Part shown: one piece after another, positions 37,912 through 48,386 of the stretch | How the letters are laid out: each line of letters begins with the position of its first letter | Position numbering within the stretch: position 1 is the stretch's first letter | Made by a program: the position numbers and the translations under genes | The notes under the pieces: generated by a model | Database searches by the model: none | Told to the model about the DNA's origin: nothing | What the model saw: the letters and a program-made list of their open reading frames with translations, nothing else | NCBI RefSeq assembly: GCF_029867415.1 | Contig: NC_081181.1 | Location: 120,667,183 to 120,731,182, forward strand | Direction of reading: 5' to 3' | DNA: 64,000 nt | From: Vicia villosa | Lineage: Eukaryota; Streptophyta; Magnoliopsida; Fabales; Fabaceae

Positions 37912-38126
37912 CATGGGCGTGATTCATCGAGGGTGTGTTTTATAACCTAGTCGAGGCATTAACGCGCTTCTGGATTCCCCGTACACGGGTATGGGTTTTG
38001 GCATACGTGTTTGTATACTTGTGATATGATGATTCCTATGGTGGACGATTCCTTGTTTTCTCCGTACTTGTACCGAATGTGAGGATAAACCCCGAATCAA
38101 TGGTGGATTCGGTTTTGATGCATGTA
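37912..38126 (+). repeat. Element 3 3' LTR, second part, truncated
   Basis: Resumes after the ATAGG duplication and ends at GATGCATGTA, where the 5' LTR would continue with CCCTGTAGATCC. The last part of the LTR, including the conserved hairpin, is lost. Confidence 0.88.
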
Positions 38127-38166
38127 TGTAATATTATTTATTCCCTGAACATGTTTTGTTTTTTAG

Positions 38167-38301
38167 ATATCCTTGGAGGTATTATTGAGATTTCTCAATC
38201 TCAAATAAATGGTGACAACAACAAGAACAAAGTTGTTTTTACCATTGTTGTTTTTGTATGCATGTACTGCCGACTCAGGCTCCACTATTCTTGATGATCA
38301 G
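38167..38301 (+). pseudogene. RPA70-like fragment, unit D, block 3 only
   Basis: The TTTTTTAG acceptor is followed by the DILGGIIEISQSQING block. Blocks 1 and 2 are absent. The alternative-frame ORF at 38209-38535 is intact (108 codons). Confidence 0.55.
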
Positions 38302-38358
38302 GTAGGAAGAGCTTTTGTTGCTGCGGCAAACTGTAAGGCTTCCTTCTATAAGGAAGCC

Positions 38359-38493
38359 TTTTATGTGAGAGGTGCACACATATGCTTGAATGGATCATCC
38401 TTCTTTTATGTGAGAGGTGCACACATATGCTTCAATGGATCATCCTTCTTTTATGTGAGAGGTGCACACATATGCTTGAATGGATCATTTTTC
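38359..38493 (+). repeat. 45-bp minisatellite, 3 copies, unit D
   Basis: Three perfect-length copies, one with a G-to-C change (ICFNGSS instead of ICLNGSS). They keep open the 108-codon frame at 38209-38535. Confidence 0.88.
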
Positions 38494-38576
38494 AAATATA
38501 TGGTCTTTAAACACGTATCTCTTTCTTTTAATTAGTTGGTATTGGAAGTTACAATAATTGTTTCCCAATAATCCTT

Positions 38577-38693
38577 CATTGTACATAATATATTTAATTA
38601 CTTGAATATTATCATCATTGTACATAATATATTTAATTACTTGAATATTATCATCATTGTACATAATATATTTAATTACTTGAATATTATCAT
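38577..38693. repeat. 39-bp triplication in the unit D spacer
   Basis: Three direct copies of a 39-bp block starting CATTGTACATAATATATTTA. Units A, B, E and F have one copy. A recent local expansion. Confidence 0.9.
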
Positions 38694-38699
38694 CATTAC

Positions 38700-39390
38700 A
38701 TTTTTTTTCACTTTAACTTAACATTATACCAAATATATTTATACCATAATTATCAATTACATAATATTAACCATTAAACTTCTCAAACCAGACGTCAGCT
38801 CTTCAAAATTCCAACAAATTAGAACATAAAATAATAATGTTCAAAATTCAATCTCTTTCTTTCTTAATTTTAGTAATTATTATTAGTTATTATTATTAAT
38901 TATTGAGCTAATTTATTTATTAAAAAAATAAATTAGCTTTCAATGGTAACCTACACACGATTTTATTTTTGTGTGTATTTGTTTAAACATTAAAATATAT
39001 CAAATCATAACTTATTATTTTTTAAATGGAAAGACATACTTAAAGTAAATTATTTCTTTCTCATTAATTATTATCCAATTTAATATGTAAAAAAATAATA
39101 TACAATAATTATATCCATATATTTTATTTATTTGTGATACTCTTTTTAAAATATATCTAATATATTAACTATAATTACGAATACTTTTAAACTACAATAA
39201 AAATGTAAGATGATATGACAAATATGAACTTATTGATATAAAAATAATAATTAAAAAGAATCATAATTAAAAGTGATTTTATGAATTTATTTAAAAAGTA
39301 TCCTGACGGGTACTGTCATACAATATATTATCTATTATAATATATAAAAACTAAAGTACCTGAAAATTGATAATGTCGTATTAGATTTTT
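38700..39390. other. AT-rich spacer of unit D
   Basis: No gene. Foldback with 13-bp arms near 38907-38940; otherwise as in unit A, with a deletion near 39083. Confidence 0.7.
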
Positions 39391-41499
39391 TGTAACACTC
39401 CACACATATAATGTCATAAGACAACAATTACATAATGTTTGCAGCGGAAATAGAAGTACACGAATACATAATGTATCATGGCCAAAATATAATTACATCA
39501 TATCAGTACATATCCAAAATACACGAACTAGTAAGCACGATAAGAAGCTAAAAGAAACATCCAAGCATCGCCAAGAGATCTAATCCATCTTTCCCTTACC
39601 GCGATCTTGCCTCGAGCCACCTGAAAAATAAATAATTGGAATGGGATGAGATTACTAAATCTCAGTGAGTCCGCCTATCCTATTAGTCCGCTCGGATCTA
39701 AAGGGAACATACAAAAAATGAACGAATCCACCATGGATTCGGGGTTATTCTCACTTCCGGTACAATTACGGAGTAAACAAAGTGACTCGTCCACCATTGG
39801 ACAAGTCTCAAGCAAATACACACTGTATAGCAAACAAGTATGCAAACCCGCATCCACACACGGGGAATCCAGAAGTGTAACAACCTTGGCTAGATTATGG
39901 AATAAATGCATCCTCGATGAGTAACCTGCTGCCTATATGTCAAGGGACTTGTACAAGCACACTGCAAGACGGTTAAACGGTTCGCACGAGCCTAAATGAC
40001 CGCGAGATGACTTTTACCTAAATGGCGTCATTGTTCCATTAACCTTCTTCACGCTAGTGAGTTACGCCGAGTACAAACCGCCACCTTGACGCCTGAGCCC
40101 ATCAGGCGAAAGCCTAGTATTAGTCTACGTGACTTTACTAGAGGTGAGTTACCACATTATGCATTAGCCTACATAGACGCATAACCCCACCATACCGAGC
40201 ACGCAAGTGTGTTAACGGCAAGTGAGTAAAACCCCGTACGGAAACTCACGAGCACACTGCACGGTAGCTCAAATGCACACCATATCGAACAATACACATG
40301 AACGAGTTATTCCATTGGACTACACGGTCCGGGAGGGCTCATAGACTACATAGTCGGAGCAGCGTCCCAATCTAGCCTTCCGGCCACTTCGATTCAAGCA
40401 TACAAAAATATGACGTAAAGTCAAGGTCACAAACAATACAGTCAATCCAGTCGTTTAACCCAAACGACGGTGTCCTCATTTTTACAAATATAGCACACAA
40501 TAACATAACACAGTATTCAAGAATAATGAGGAAAATTCAATACAACAACATAATATCCATATGTTATCCGTGTCGCTCTTTACTGAAGGTGCGTCAGATA
40601 TATCGAAAAATAATATTTAGACACCAAGGCTAATTTTCCTAGATAGTACACTTAATTAGCTTTCTAACGGTATATGGTACGCGTCAAACATATGCACGAA
40701 ACGGGAGATACGAATTTCCAAAGACTGCTGAATTTTCACCCTGTGCCGAGGGTAATCGGTTACTCTGAGACCAGTAACCGATTACTGGCTTCAAAAATGC
40801 CCAGCCACGCCATTTTACACAGGGTAACCGGTTACCCAGGATCCAGTAACCGATTACTCTGCTGTAGAATCAGTTTTCTGCGTTTTAGGAGTTCTAAAAC
40901 CAGTCCCAACATCCTATAGTTGATCCCCTATACTTGTATAACAGTCCAAACGAAATTGTAACACATAAACACATTTAGAAACATCAATAGACAGGGATTA
41001 TAGCAAAACAAACAGATTTAGCATCATTGATTCATAGGTTCATTCACAATCCCTAAACCCCAATTGAACCCTCACATGCAAAACCCCATGGCTACTAACT
41101 AGGGACTCACCTTTAGAGATGAAGGAGATGATGATGAAGTTGTAGCAAGATGGAGATGATGATAGAAGCAAGGTTTGGGACAGATTTCTGTTGCATGCAA
41201 AGATGGGGCTTGGACCAAGTTGGGACTCTTCCCTTCTCTTCCTCTTCTTTCACGTTCTTGTTCCTCTTTCTCTACTAAAACAAAATTCTGGTTTTGGAAA
41301 GAAGGTAGTGAGCAACCAAACATGTCCCTATTCCTATTTAAGAGTGAAAGTACCATTATACCCCTTCTATTGCCACTAATAGGTTTGGTTAACACAAGAG
41401 ACCAATTAGTAGCAATATATATCACATTTATCCATCTTCTTTTATACTAAACATATTAGTAAGAATAAAGATTGAATAAATATAATATCGGGTATTACA
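39391..41499 (-). repeat. Element 4 3' LTR
   Basis: 2109 bp. Conserved hairpin at 39647-39664; four palindromes at 40752-40857; the TTGGAAAG-type module, in reverse complement, near 40650-40730. Short frames inside recur in the other LTR copy and are not genes. Confidence 0.9.
40752..40857. repeat. Four GTAACCGGTTAC-type palindromes, element 4
   Basis: Copies at 40752 (GTAATCGGTTAC), 40774 (GTAACCGATTAC), 40822 (GGGTAACCGGTTACCC, 16 bp perfect) and 40846 (GTAACCGATTAC). The right LTR has the same four near 51453-51560. Confidence 0.93.
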
Positions 41500-41536
41500 T
41501 TCTCCCCCCCCTTAAATAGAATTCGTCCTCGAATTC
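41500..41536 (-). promoter_or_regulatory. Element 4 polypurine tract and palindrome
   Basis: TTCTCCCCCCCCTTAA next to the LTR is the complement of the polypurine tract; GAATTCGTCCTCGAATTC at 41519-41536 is the shared palindrome. Confidence 0.88.
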
Positions 41537-41542
41537 AGAAAC

Positions 41543-43012
41543 TTACCAAAACAAGTGAGGATAGGATTCTCGCATCTCTGACTCAAGCTCCCACGTAGCT
41601 TCCTCAGGACGCGTCTCATCCTACATCGCCTTCACGATAGGTATCTCCTTACTCCGCAGACACTTGCTAGCACGCTCCAAAATACGATAAGGTTGAGGAT
41701 CATAGGAAAGATCTGGTTCTACCTCAACAGAATCCGGAAGGATAGGATGGAAAGTATCAGGTACGAACTTCCAGAGCTGAGATACGTGGAATACGTCATG
41801 CAGCCCAGATAGTGAAGGCGGTAATGCCAACTGATAAGCCATTTCACCCACCCGGCTCATAATCTGATATGGTCCCACATACCTCGGACTGAGCTTTCGT
41901 TTTTTGAACGGTCCTCCCAACCTCAATCTTGGAGTGACCTTCAAATACACATGATCACCAACTTCAAATTCTAAAGGCCTCCTCCGTTTGTCTGCATAGT
42001 TCTTTTGTCGGTCTTGGGCTTTCTTGAGATTATTCTGAATCATCTTAACTTTCTCGGTAGTTTCTTGTATAATCTCCGGTCCAAGAATACTCTTCTCCCC
42101 TACTTCGGCCCAACATAGAGGTGATCGACACTTCCTCCCGTATAGAGCCTCATAGGGAGCCATACCCAAACTAGCAAGGTAACTGTTATTATATGCGAAC
42201 TCTACCAACGGTAAATGATCCTTCCAACTCCCACCTTCTTCTAGAATGCAAGCTCTCAACATATCTTCTATCGTCTGGATTGTCCTCTCCGTCTGCCCAT
42301 CGGATTGAGGATGGTTAGACGTACTCATATCTAGTCTAGTCCCCAATTCCTTATGAAACATCTTCCAAAATCTTGAAGTGAATTTCGGACCACGATCGGA
42401 CACTATACTAGATGGCACACCATGCAACCGTACAATCTCCGCTATGAAAAGCCTTGCGAGATGAATCACCTTGTGAGTTGTCTTTACAGGTAAAAAGTGA
42501 GCAGACTTAGTCAACCTGTCCACTATTACCCATATAGAATCATGTCCGCCTCGAGTACGAGGTAATCCCACAATGAAATCCATGGAGATAGAATCCCATT
42601 TCCACATCGGTATCCCCAGTGGTTGTAACATTCCTCCTGGTCTCTGATGCTCAATCTTAACTTGTTGGCAAATGGAACATTGTGATACATACTCTGCAAT
42701 CTCCTTCTTCATTCCTGGCCACCAAAAGTCCTTCCTCAAGTCTTGATACATTTTGGTCGATCCAGGGTGAATAGAAAATCTACTCTTGTGTGCTTCATCC
42801 AGAATCAAATGCTTCAACTCAGAATCGTTCGGTATACACATTCGTTGCTTAAACAAGATTACTCTATCAGGTGCTCTCTCAAAATCAGGCATGCCTTCGC
42901 TCTCTTGTAATTGTTCATCATACCCCTGTGATATCCGAATTCTTTCTCGTAGCTCATTCTGGATGCTCAAGTTACTAATCAACACGCCATTGGGCGTCCA
43001 TTCGAACTGAAG
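41543..43012 (-). pseudogene. Element 4 pol, integrase and chromodomain
   Basis: The open frame 42985-41621 (454 codons) holds an integrase: zinc-binding H66, H73, C103 and C106, then the catalytic triad D136 (SMDFIVG), D197 (VSDRGPKF) and E233 (GQTERTIQ), with 35 residues between the last two as in DD35E enzymes. It continues into YGRKCRSPLCW and the chromodomain-like tail (about 430 on). A TAG at 41621-41623 replaces what is TGG (Trp) in element 6; the frame then runs open to the natural TAA at 41543-41545. Upstream it joins RNase H/linker sequence that has a TGA in place of CGA near 43025. The integrase joins element cDNA to chromatin; this copy is interrupted. Confidence 0.88.
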
Positions 43013-43793
43013 GTTAAGATCTCAAAACCTTTCCAATAATTCATGTTCTGACATCATCAACTCTCACGGAAGGTTCCTTGGAAAGAACTAAAAGAAAGGA
43101 TCTTCCTTGAGAAAAGAGATAATTAACAGTGCTGATTGTACCTTCTATCAACTTGGTAATTGCATCATCGGAAGAAGTCTCTTCAGCAGGAATGAATACG
43201 GCCTTCTCTTTGCAACCAATGTACACCGAGTTAAGAGACAACCAATCCATCCCTAGAATAACATCAAGCCTCTTGAGGGGTAAGCAGATTAGATCAATCG
43301 GGAAGTCACGACCATTAAAAGACACCGAACAATCTTTACAAATTAGTCGAGCTTCCACAGTATCATCTGTTGCCGAAGAAATAATCATAGGATTGGGTAA
43401 TGGAGTAACTTCCAAACCAAGTCGGTAAACACACTCGGTAGAGTCAAAAGAATGAGTGGCTCCACAATCAACTAAAACACATAAAGGTTGATTGTTAACA
43501 TAACACGTACCCGCAATGAGATTATGGTTTCCCTTGGCCTTTCTCGAATCCAAAGTGTAAACACGACCTGCAGTCTTCTCAGGAATCCTCTTTTGTGGAC
43601 ATTGTGGAGCTATGTGGCCCTGCTCGCCACATCTAAAACAAGTCACTGAAGCGTACTTGCACTCTCCGGTATGCTTCCTACCACACTTGCGACAATGGGG
43701 CAGTTGAGCTGATTGGTCACCATAAGCCTGCTTCTTCTTTGGTGGAGGATTACGGGGCCTCAAGTGTTGAGTAGATCTTCCTTGCTCCCTAAA
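43013..43793 (-). repeat. 781-bp duplicated segment of element 4 (left copy, PR region)
   Basis: Matches 48387-49167 base for base in length (781 bp each), with only a few substitutions, for example at the codon GAATACGGCC versus GAATATGGCC. It contains the zinc knuckle CFRCGEQGHIAPQC and the protease motif VDCGATHSF. The open frame 43041-43823 is a fusion whose first codons come from the adjoining Athila-side sequence. The copies flank the Athila-derived segment as direct repeats, far longer than an integrase target duplication. Confidence 0.92.
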
Positions 43794-44229
43794 CAAACCT
43801 CTTCTTGTCACATTATTCCGCACTTCCTGTCCTCAAACAAACCTCGCTTCATCTCTATATACTATTCCCGATCGCTCTTTAGGATCAAAACTTTCTTCAA
43901 CAAAAATTAAAATTTCGGTCAAAATTTGGGCAGAATTCACTATATGGTTTCACATCATACCAATAACATAAAAATAAAATGCAAAGAGAAGAACCTCCCC
44001 CAAACTTGAACTAAACATTGGCCTCAATGTTTCAGAACGAGCCTGAGAGAGGTGACTCACAGAGGGTAATGCACTCTAATGATCACTTCCAAGCTTTCAC
44101 CAGAGACGTCCTCTTTTATTTCCTGAAAATAAAATAAACAAACAGAGAAATTAATTATTAAAAGTGTGGGTTGCCTCCCACAAAGCGCTTCGTTTAACGT
44201 CGCATGGCTCGACGGTCCAATACCCTTTA
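43794..44229 (-). other. Athila-type sequence downstream of gag-PR
   Basis: No open frame. On the minus strand it carries CGACGTTAAACGAAGCGCTT and GGGAGGCAACCCA, which usually follow the integrase in Athila elements, and then AGTTTGGGGGAGG. Their position immediately after PR shows that RT to INT was removed cleanly. The last ~70 bases (43794-43860) are filler with a repeated AAACAAACCTC. Confidence 0.65.
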
Positions 44230-46677
44230 TTAAGGAGGGTATTTTCGCTTCCACACCTGGTTGCTTTTCACCTTCGCAACCAAAAATTCATGATGATGAA
44301 AAGTATGGACAACTTTTTTCTTCAATTCACTTCCCACATTCTTCTTCTCACCTTGCTCTTTCTTAGGACTTTTGATAGCTATATGAGTTGGTTCCACCAG
44401 AGAGGCTATGCTTGAAACTTTTTCTTGGAGATGTTTAGGGCTTTTGTATTCTCCCTCACTTTCGATCATACCAACAGAAGCTTGATCATTTACACTTGCA
44501 CTTTGTTTCTTGACTTCTAACATCTTTAAGGTTACTTCTTCATTAAAGGCTTTCACCGTCAGAGTCCCTTTCTCAATGTCAAAGTTGCAACGACTTGTCA
44601 ACAAAAATGGTCTCCCAAGAAGGATAGGAGTTTCTTCATCTTCAGGAATGTCCATGATGTGGAAGTCAACAGGGAATACAAACTTATCAACCTCCACTAG
44701 TACGTCCTCAGCTACCCCATATGATTTCTTGATGGTGTGATCAGCGAACTTCAACTTTGTCTCACTTTCACTTATCTTTCCCAATTCAAGCTTTTTAAAG
44801 ATAGATAATGGCATTAAACTCACACTAGAACCAGAATCAATGAGTATCTTTTTAAACATTCTGTTCTTGATGGTACATGGTATCGCCACCGCTCCAGGGT
44901 CTTTCTTCTTGATGGGAATCTTCCTTGCTGGAGAGACTATACTACACTTTTCAGTTACCACTTCAGGTTCCCCTCCTACAGGTCTCTTTTTAGAAATCAC
45001 TTCTTTCATGAATTTCTTGTACAAAGGCATATTCTCCAGTGCTTCAAAGAAGGGTAAGTTAATCTCTAACTTTTTGAACATTGCAGCAAACTTCTCAAAA
45101 TCCTTCTCTTTTGAATCCTTCTTGGCTACTCTAGAGGGGAATGGTAATTTAATCACCGGTTTAGCCTCCTTTTTATTTTTCTCTTCAAGTGGCTTAACCG
45201 GTAGTACCACTACTTCAGGTTCTTTCACATTCTCTCTTATTTCAAGATCTACCTCTATTACCAAGTTGTCATCTATTTCCTTTTTTTCTTCAGACTCTGG
45301 TATTTTATGACTTCTTGTTGTGACAACATTGATATTCTCTTGGTTTTTTGGATTTTTCACAGTTGAGCTCGGAAGGGTACCTTGTGCCTGTAGAGTGAGA
45401 TGTTGTGCTATCTGACCCACTTGAACTTCCAGATTTTTGATTGAAGCTGTGGTGTTCCTATGGTTGTTTCTCGTCTCTTCTTGAAATAGAGAACATTGTT
45501 CGACCAGTCTCTCAATAGCTACTTCCCATTCTGCCTTCTGAGGCACTTGTTGTTGCTGATCTTTCCAAGAGAAGTTTGGATGATTCTTCCACCCCAGATT
45601 ATAGGTGTTAGAATAAGGATTGTTCTGCTTCAAGAACTTGATCTCTTCAATTTGTTGAGGAGTTGCAAAACAATATACAGTTTGGTGAGGACCTTGGCAA
45701 ATTTCACAGATTACAGGTTGAGCTTGTTGGACTTGAGCAACCTGTTGAGTACCTATATTCATCGCCTTCAATCTCTTTTCTATCTCTGCAGCTATTGCAT
45801 CTTCAACCCGAATTTTTGAGGTTTCCAACTTCAGATCAATAACTCTTTCCGGCTTATTAGTACACCTGTCATACAACTCCAAATGCTCATTTGCAGCTAT
45901 CGCTTCAATGATCTTGATAATTCCGGAGGCTGTTGTGAAATTTGTTGAGCCTCCAGCTGCTGTATCGATTAACTGCTTTGTTTTCATTTTCAGCCCATTG
46001 ACAAATATTTGCATTTGGTCGGTTTTGTCCATGTTGTGAGTGGGACATGCTACTAGGGTCCTCTTGAATCTTTTATAAGCATCTCCTAAGAGTTCACCCT
46101 CCTGCTGCTTGAAATTCAAAATATCATACCTCTTCCTTATAAAGACCGAGGCGGGAAAATACTCATTCAAGAAAGCCTTTTCCATTTCTTCCCATGACGT
46201 GATGCTGCCCGCTAGAAGGGAATAAAACCACTCTTCTGCTTCTTCTGCCAAGGTGAATGGGAACATTATCAGCTTCTTGGCCTCTTCTGTATGACCTTCG
46301 ATTTTCAAAGTTGTACTCATGGTCAGAAACCTCTGTAGGTGCTTGTTTGCATCTTCATTAACCTTTCCGGTGAAAGGCTTTCTTTCGAGCTGAGTGATGG
46401 TGCTTGGATGCAATTGAAAATTAGGAACATTCACCGGTTGGTTGATAATTGTTTGTCTTCCCCCCGGCGTATTTGCAACACCATAGTCTCCAAGAAGTCT
46501 CTCAGGTAGAGGTGGATTCTCGCCCATAACTTCTTCTTCACTTTCAGAATCTGAATGAACTGTCACAACTTCTTCTTCGGATTCCAGTTTATTTTGACGA
46601 GCTTGTCTACGCCTTGCGTGCAAGGTTCTTTCAATTTCTGCGTCAAAAGATAAATCAGCTGAGGACTTTCCTCGCAT
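44230..46677 (-). CDS. Athila-type Gag-protease polyprotein
   Basis: An uninterrupted 815-codon frame. Residues 108-230 form the retrotransposon Gag capsid domain (FTLAEEAEEWF, SWEEMEKAFLNEYFP). A short CCHC-type knuckle follows at C324, C327, H331 and C336. The aspartic protease motif ILIDSGSSVSLMP is at 611-623, followed by ILLGRPFL at about 685. The C-terminus is lysine-rich and has no RT. Gag would form the virus-like particle and the protease would mature it; pol would have to come from another Athila copy. The ATG lies about 120 bases downstream of the PBS, as expected. Being open for 2.4 kb in a window of broken genes suggests recent insertion or selection on Gag. Confidence 0.88.
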   Translation of the reverse strand: MRGKSSADLSFDAEIERTLHARRRQARQNKLESEEEVVTVHSDSESEEEVMGENPPLPERLLGDYGVANTPGGRQTIINQPVNVPNFQLHPSTITQLERKPFTGKVNEDANKHLQRFLTMSTTLKIEGHTEEAKKLIMFPFTLAEEAEEWFYSLLAGSITSWEEMEKAFLNEYFPASVFIRKRYDILNFKQQEGELLGDAYKRFKRTLVACPTHNMDKTDQMQIFVNGLKMKTKQLIDTAAGGSTNFTTASGIIKIIEAIAANEHLELYDRCTNKPERVIDLKLETSKIRVEDAIAAEIEKRLKAMNIGTQQVAQVQQAQPVICEICQGPHQTVYCFATPQQIEEIKFLKQNNPYSNTYNLGWKNHPNFSWKDQQQQVPQKAEWEVAIERLVEQCSLFQEETRNNHRNTTASIKNLEVQVGQIAQHLTLQAQGTLPSSTVKNPKNQENINVVTTRSHKIPESEEKKEIDDNLVIEVDLEIRENVKEPEVVVLPVKPLEEKNKKEAKPVIKLPFPSRVAKKDSKEKDFEKFAAMFKKLEINLPFFEALENMPLYKKFMKEVISKKRPVGGEPEVVTEKCSIVSPARKIPIKKKDPGAVAIPCTIKNRMFKKILIDSGSSVSLMPLSIFKKLELGKISESETKLKFADHTIKKSYGVAEDVLVEVDKFVFPVDFHIMDIPEDEETPILLGRPFLLTSRCNFDIEKGTLTVKAFNEEVTLKMLEVKKQSASVNDQASVGMIESEGEYKSPKHLQEKVSSIASLVEPTHIAIKSPKKEQGEKKNVGSELKKKVVHTFHHHEFLVAKVKSNQVWKRKYPP

Positions 46678-46796
46678 ACAAAGATTAGAGCAGATTAGTC
46701 GAAATTAGAAAAGAAATAAAAATGCAGAAAATAAAATTTTAGTCGCAGAGCAACAAAATTCTAACTGAACTCAACTTAAACTCAATATTATGGCAG

Positions 46797-46814
46797 TCCC
46801 CGGCAACGGCGCCA
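46797..46814 (-). promoter_or_regulatory. Athila primer-binding site (tRNA-Asp type)
   Basis: The minus strand reads TGGCGCCGTTGCCGGGGA, the PBS typical of Athila elements and usually assigned to tRNA-Asp. It begins six bases from the LTR. Confidence 0.88.
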
Positions 46815-46820
46815 AAAACT

Positions 46821-48386
46821 TGATCGGTAAAATAGCAAGTGTACTATTTCGCCTCTGTAGTAATAAAGGGAAAATTCCCCGAATGTCGATCTCAGGGACT
46901 GCGCAGGAATAATGAGTTCAATTCAAGGTTCAATTAAACAAAAACTTCAATGGGGTTTTGTTTGGTAATTATAACTTAACTAAAAATAGAATAAGCAGTA
47001 AATGAAATTGACTTTGTAACAAAGATGAGTAATATGCTAGGGATAGTGGATGATTGACAATGTAACAACTCTGAAATTTCTATTGCAACAAGTTATTTTA
47101 AATAATCAATTACCGGTTCTTAAGGTTGTTTGATCCTAAGTCCTTAGTGAAAAAACCTTTGATCCTTCATCCTAAACCCTAAGTCCTTAGAGGTTTACAA
47201 TGAAATCAAGCAATTAAGTTATCAAGAATATCCGGTTACTATAAGGTATTCCTAGTCCTAGGTAATATCTATTATAGCATATTCTCATGAAAGCATTATC
47301 AATGGTGGTCCGCCTAAATGATAATCATAGATCAATTCCAATTTGTCCGAAAGGAAAAAGCATTAGAAACATCAAGAGAATAAATCAACAATTAAAAACA
47401 TGATTGTTATTGCAATTGCAAACTCAGAGTCATTACAAAGTTAAATCAGAGCCACCCCCCTAGCATTGGGGGGTTTAGCTACTCATAGTATTCAAAGAAA
47501 ACACAATATAGAATAAAGACATTACAAGAAATTGGAGGAGATTGAATCTTCAATTGCTTCCGTTCATGAAGATCTTCTTCTCTCCCAAACCCTTGCTTTC
47601 TCCAATCTTTTATCGTATTCTTTTCTCTAATCTGTCCAAAAGTGTCTCTTTTCTTTTCCCTAAGGTTGTTTTTATACTCTCTCTTCTATTCCGGTTGAAA
47701 CCAAATGCCAAGAATACCCTTCATGATCCTATTTGAGTGAGGAAGCGTAAAAACACATATTCAGCCCGCGCTCATCAACACGGGCCGTGTTCCTGCACAC
47801 GGGCGCCCGTGTTGATCCTCTGACTTTGGTTCAAACTCGCATTTCCAGCCACATTTCAACACGGGTGCCCGTGTTGATTAACACGGTCCGTGTGAACCCT
47901 TAACTTCATAATTTGGCTTTGTGTTCTTCATCAAAGTTGTAGCCCTTTTCGTTAGCGAAATTTTGCCACCGGAACCGCGTCATTCCGAGTTACGAAGCTC
48001 TAGTTATGATCAAAATACTACACGCATATCACGATGAGAAACTTGCTGAAAATTTCCATATCTCACACTTGCTAACACAAGTCGTGTCAGCCCCGTGACT
48101 TTCATCTCTTTTGCATTTTCTTTGCCACGCTTCATCCTACATGGCCAGTTTCATGTGACACAGGCGGTCGTGTCAGACCTCATGTAGCTTGACTTTTCAC
48201 TTCCTTCAAAACTCCCCTTTTTGTACTTTTTGGCATTGATTTGTCTCGATTTATTCCTTTAAGCCTGCAAACAGTAAAATACACAACCAAAGCATAAAAT
48301 GTAGAATAAAGAAATAAAACACTCAATAACATAACTTAAACATACTTAAAAACAACGGTAAATATATGTGTGAAAACCACTGATCA
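46821..48386 (-). repeat. Athila-derived 5' LTR
   Basis: 1566 bp with TGATCGG and CTGATCA ends. It contains a family-specific palindrome cluster (47778-48175) and a TAACT...CGTAACTCGGAAT block near 47975-48010 (reverse strand) similar to the module in the Tekay LTRs. A short frame at 47542-47736 is not supported. Confidence 0.82.
47778..48175. repeat. ACACGGGC/GCCCGTGT palindrome cluster, Athila LTR
   Basis: Palindromes include ACACGGGCCGTGT (47778), the perfect ACACGGGCGCCCGTGT (47797-47812), a 22-base one with 10-bp arms TCAACACGGG/CCCGTGTTGA (47856-47877), ACACGGTCCGTGT (47881) and a wider TGACAC/GTGTCA pair (48156-48175). Confidence 0.9.

Larger units (their letters stand above)
26728..38126 (+). 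mobile_element. Element 3: non-autonomous LTR retrotransposon (LARD-like), 3' LTR truncated
   Basis: 5' LTR 26728-28988, PBS 28991-29002, 3.6-kb non-coding interior, polypurine tract ending at 32600, and a 3' LTR (32601-34307 and 37912-38126) that stops about 300 bp early. A solo LTR is nested in that 3' LTR. The right end joins array sequence from another unit with only about two bases of shared sequence, so no TSD remains. The interior is closely related to that of element 1. Confidence 0.85.
38127..39390 (+). repeat. Tandem array unit D, left part
   Basis: Begins inside the intron before RPA block 3 (TGTAATATTATTT), because the front of the unit was deleted together with the end of element 3. 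Cut at 39390 by element 4; continues at 52203. Confidence 0.85.
43794..48386 (-). mobile_element. Athila-derived segment (one LTR, PBS, gag-PR; RT-INT and 3' LTR absent)
   Basis: Minus strand. 5' LTR 46821-48386 with TGATC...GATCA ends, PBS complement 46797-46814, gag-PR open frame 46677-44230, then Athila-style downstream sequence (GGGAGGCAACCCA near 44170 and AGTTTGGGGGAGG near 44000 in reverse). RT, RNase H, INT and the 3' LTR are missing. The intact gag-PR without pol resembles TR-GAG-type non-autonomous elements, but the single LTR here means it is now a fragment. The right flank starts GTTAA, also present at 43013-43017, consistent with an original 5-bp TSD. Confidence 0.82.

Noticed and set aside
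45496..45819. Plus-strand ORFs opposite Athila gag-PR (also 44840-45310)
   Set aside because: Antisense shadows of a well supported coding sequence.
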